A stretch of DNA of 64,000 bases from the NCBI RefSeq assembly GCF_014200495.1, contig NZ_JACHBY010000004.1, forward strand, positions 124,001-188,000. The letters are read 5' to 3'. Positions 61,929 through 64,000 of the stretch are shown piece after piece (positions within the stretch are counted from its first letter, which is position 1; each line of letters begins with the position of its first letter). A model generated the notes under the pieces. The model was not told the DNA's origin and searched no databases. It was given only the letters and a program-made list of their open reading frames with translations. Position numbers and translations under genes: made by a program. Origin of the DNA: Mucilaginibacter geliditolerans (GTDB lineage Bacteria; Bacteroidota; Bacteroidia; Sphingobacteriales; Sphingobacteriaceae).

Positions 61929-63353
61929 TTACGACATTTTTAATTTCTTCTGTATATCGGCTACATAGCCCTTGAATTTTTTGTCGGTATCAATTAAATC
62001 CTCAACAGTTTGGCAGGCGTATATCACGGTAGAGTGGTCGCGGCCGCCAAAGAAATGGCCTATTGACTTTAATGAGCTTTTGGTATGTGCCTTGGCCAAG
62101 TACATAGAGATCTGCCTTGCCTGTACAATTTCGCGTTTGCGGGTTTGTGATTTAACCATCTCAATAGGTACTTCAAAGTACTCGCAAACCAGGCTCTGGA
62201 TGTATTCCATCGAGATTTCTTTTGATGAATTCTTTACAAAATTCTTCAGCATTTGCTTTGCCAGGTTCAGGTCAATCTCCTTGCGGTTAAGGGTTGATTG
62301 TGCCAGTAATGATACCATGGCGCCTTCCAGCTCACGTACGTTATTATCAATGTTATGGGCCACATACTCAACTACATCATTTGATAGCTCGATGCCATCC
62401 TGATAGATCTTGTTTTTAAGGATAGCCATACGGGTCTCCAGGTCAGGGATCTGCAAATCAGCAGAAAGGCCCCATTTAAACCTTGATAGTAAGCGTTCCT
62501 CTAAACCAGCCAGATCCTTAGGCGCTTTATCTGATGTAATGATCAGCTGCTTGCCTGATTGGTGCAGGTGGTTAAATATGTGGAAGAAGAAATCCTGTGT
62601 TTTCTCTTTGCCGGCAAAGTTGTGCACATCATCCATAATGAGCACGTCAATAGCCTGGTAAAAATTCACAAAATCATTAATATTGTTATGTTTAAGCGCG
62701 TCAACAAATTGTTGAGTGAATTTTTCGCATGATACATACAGTACCAGTTTATCGGGCAGGGTTTGTTTTATCTGGTTGCCTATTGCCTGTGCAAGGTGTG
62801 TTTTACCTAAGCCAACACCACCATATATCATTAAAGGGTTAAATGAAGTGCCACCCGGTTTTGCCGCTACCGCGTAACCTGCCGAACGGGCTAAACGGTT
62901 ACAATCACCTTCGATAAAGTTTTCGAAAGTGTAGTTACGGTTAAGCTGTGGGTCAACATTCAATTTTTTTAGTCCCGGTATAACAAAAGGGTTCTTAATA
63001 TCCTTATTTATAGAAATAGGGATCGGCATAGATTGATTCTTGGATTCCGCGCCGTTTCCGTTTGAGGGCATATTTGTTGTATATGGTTTGCTTGTAGATT
63101 GTTCAACTACAATGTTATACTCTAAACGCCCTTCATCCCCTAATTGTTTTTTAATAGTTTTACGCAACAGGCCAACGTAGTGTTCTTCCAGCCATTCGTA
63201 AAAAAACAAACTTGGTACTTGTATAGTCAGAACACTGCCTTCCATCCTCAAAGCTTTTATCGGCTCAAACCAGGTTTTGAAGCTTTGTGCCGGTATGTTA
63301 TCTTTTATTATCTGGAGACAGCTATTCCAAACGTTAGTACAAGTTTTTTCCAT
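61929..63353 (-). CDS. dnaA: Chromosomal replication initiator DnaA
   Basis: Binds DnaA boxes at the origin and unwinds it with ATP. 474 residues: domain I (about 1-80, with FKTWFEPIKALR), a variable linker (about 85-130), AAA+ domain with Walker A GGVGLGKT (178-185) and Walker B VLIMDDVH (237-244), sensor region, and the C-terminal helix-turn-helix with the signature GGRDHSTVIYACQTVEDL. Single gene with its own terminator. A 299-bp non-coding gap precedes it. Confidence 0.98.
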   Translation of the reverse strand: MEKTCTNVWNSCLQIIKDNIPAQSFKTWFEPIKALRMEGSVLTIQVPSLFFYEWLEEHYVGLLRKTIKKQLGDEGRLEYNIVVEQSTSKPYTTNMPSNGNGAESKNQSMPIPISINKDIKNPFVIPGLKKLNVDPQLNRNYTFENFIEGDCNRLARSAGYAVAAKPGGTSFNPLMIYGGVGLGKTHLAQAIGNQIKQTLPDKLVLYVSCEKFTQQFVDALKHNNINDFVNFYQAIDVLIMDDVHNFAGKEKTQDFFFHIFNHLHQSGKQLIITSDKAPKDLAGLEERLLSRFKWGLSADLQIPDLETRMAILKNKIYQDGIELSNDVVEYVAHNIDNNVRELEGAMVSLLAQSTLNRKEIDLNLAKQMLKNFVKNSSKEISMEYIQSLVCEYFEVPIEMVKSQTRKREIVQARQISMYLAKAHTKSSLKSIGHFFGGRDHSTVIYACQTVEDLIDTDKKFKGYVADIQKKLKMS

Positions 63354-63652
63354 ATAGATATATTATAAAAAGTTGATTTCCAACCCCCAATGAAACATCC
63401 TTAGAGGCCGCTACGGAACATCGAATATTCTAAAAAAAAGCGGATAAAAAAATTAAATTTTCACTTTTTTAACAATTAAATTTATGATATTTTAACGTAG
63501 ACTTTACTAAAAGTTCAATATTAAAATGTACATTTCGTAACAAAAATTCCATTTGATTCGCTAAAAGAAATATTTCTTTTCATTCAACAGCTTTGCCGAA
63601 ACCTCTGTAGCATTTACATCAATATATTACACTATTTAGGAATAAAGGTTTT
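63354..63652. other. AT-rich gap upstream of dnaA
   Basis: I see no gene and no cluster of 9-mers close to TTATNCACA, so an origin next to dnaA is not supported here. The dnaA promoter should lie within, but no full TTG/TAnnTTTG pair was found on the minus strand. Confidence 0.5.
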
Positions 63653-64000
63653 TTAATATTCTCCAAAAATAGCGCGTAGGATATTGGCTATTTCTCCCAG
63701 AGTAGCATAGTTTTCAACGGCAATTAAAATATAAGGCATCAGGTTTTCTTTGCTTTTAGCCGCGTTGCCAAGCTGTGAAAGGGCTTCGCTCACGGCCTGG
63801 TTGTCCCGTTCGCTTTTTAGTTTGATGATTTTCTCGATCTGGTGTTTGCGGATGGAGTCATCAACCCGGAATACATTGGTTGCTGTTTCTTCGGTTTGGG
63901 TAAAGCGGTTCACGCCAACCAGTATTTTTTCACCGCTTTCAATTTCATTCTGATACTGGTAGGCAGCGCTTGCAATTTCCTGCTGCATATAATCCTGCTC
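63653..64000 (-). CDS. Methylmalonyl-CoA mutase, C-terminal end of the catalytic chain, partial
   Basis: The frame is open to the window edge (EQDYMQQEIASAAYQYQNEI), so the ATG at 63988 is not the start. The 115 visible residues include GEKILVGVNRFTQTEE and the ending AVENYATLGEIANILRAIFG, both typical of methylmalonyl-CoA mutase. The enzyme is B12-dependent and interconverts methylmalonyl-CoA and succinyl-CoA. It ends without a B12-binding domain in view, so it is either the two-domain form with a partner subunit or the ICM/MCM type with a separate B12 domain. Confidence 0.85.
   Translation of the reverse strand, partial: EQDYMQQEIASAAYQYQNEIESGEKILVGVNRFTQTEETATNVFRVDDSIRKHQIEKIIKLKSERDNQAVSEALSQLGNAAKSKENLMPYILIAVENYATLGEIANILRAIFGEY

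Noticed and set aside
63354..63652. Possible replication origin next to dnaA
   Set aside because: No cluster of DnaA boxes could be found by eye. GC-skew of the whole chromosome would decide.

Overview
The window comes from a chromosome of a Bacteroidota bacterium, most likely a sphingobacterium of the Mucilaginibacter/Pedobacter kind. The signs are a type B type IX secretion sorting domain at 12024-15434, promoters of the Bacteroidota type (TTTG/TTG about 19-21 nt before TAnnTTTG), almost no Shine-Dalgarno sequences, a separate DsbD-alpha gene, and gaps full of interspersed palindromes. No rRNA, intact tRNA, CRISPR array, prophage or transposase gene was seen. The genus is an inference from gene content and style only.

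Layout. 1-4286: lepB end, then on the minus strand MBL hydrolase, FtsX/LolE permease, rbfA and a cytoplasmic M23 peptidase. 4287-9690: an island-like stretch with two degenerate tmRNA/tRNA 3'-end-like repeats (4701, 6263), a collagen-like lipoprotein, an AraC regulator, an exported M3 peptidase and a dinD fragment. 9693-20073: a polysaccharide deacetylase gene split by an in-frame stop, pdxJ, a large type IX secreted beta-helix/SprB-like protein, gcvP, a single-domain response regulator and a lactonase-like MBL protein. 20575-33956: recJ-lptB-GH3, pfkA, an HD phosphohydrolase, dsbD with dsbD-alpha, birA divergent from rsfS-ftsH-LUD protein. 33957-34779: a long gap holding a nested palindromic element. 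34780-41369: S41 peptidase, papain-like protease, and a locus of two paralogous lipoproteins, a membrane protein, a histidine kinase and a LuxR-type regulator. 41400-49278: radical SAM protein, rpiB, tatC and the lipid cluster yceD-rpmF-plsX-fabH-accB-accC. 49710-58330: small membrane protein, DUF4242 protein, TonB-dependent receptor, cdaA, bacilliredoxin, M23 peptidase plus bactofilin. 58595-64000: lemA with two TPM proteins, a NUDIX hydrolase, dnaA and the end of a methylmalonyl-CoA mutase gene.

How the genes work together. Much of the window is core physiology: envelope export and maturation (lepB, tatC, dsbD, lptB, FtsX/LolE), lipid synthesis (plsX/fabH/accBC), ribosome maturation and silencing (rbfA, rsfS), proteolysis (ftsH), DNA metabolism (recJ, dnaA) and c-di-AMP signalling (cdaA).

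The least described part is 37238-41369. Two duplicated-domain lipoproteins sit behind a nearly identical 34-bp box placed 10 nt before a TAnnTTAG promoter-like element, followed by a membrane protein, a kinase and a regulator whose reading frames overlap. I read this as a candidate envelope signalling module; its function is unknown. The second theme is the repeat content of the gaps: at least four families of interspersed palindromes, composite cassettes, a 192-bp element with perfect 16-bp terminal inverted repeats, and gap-specific self-complementary word repeats between neighbouring genes.
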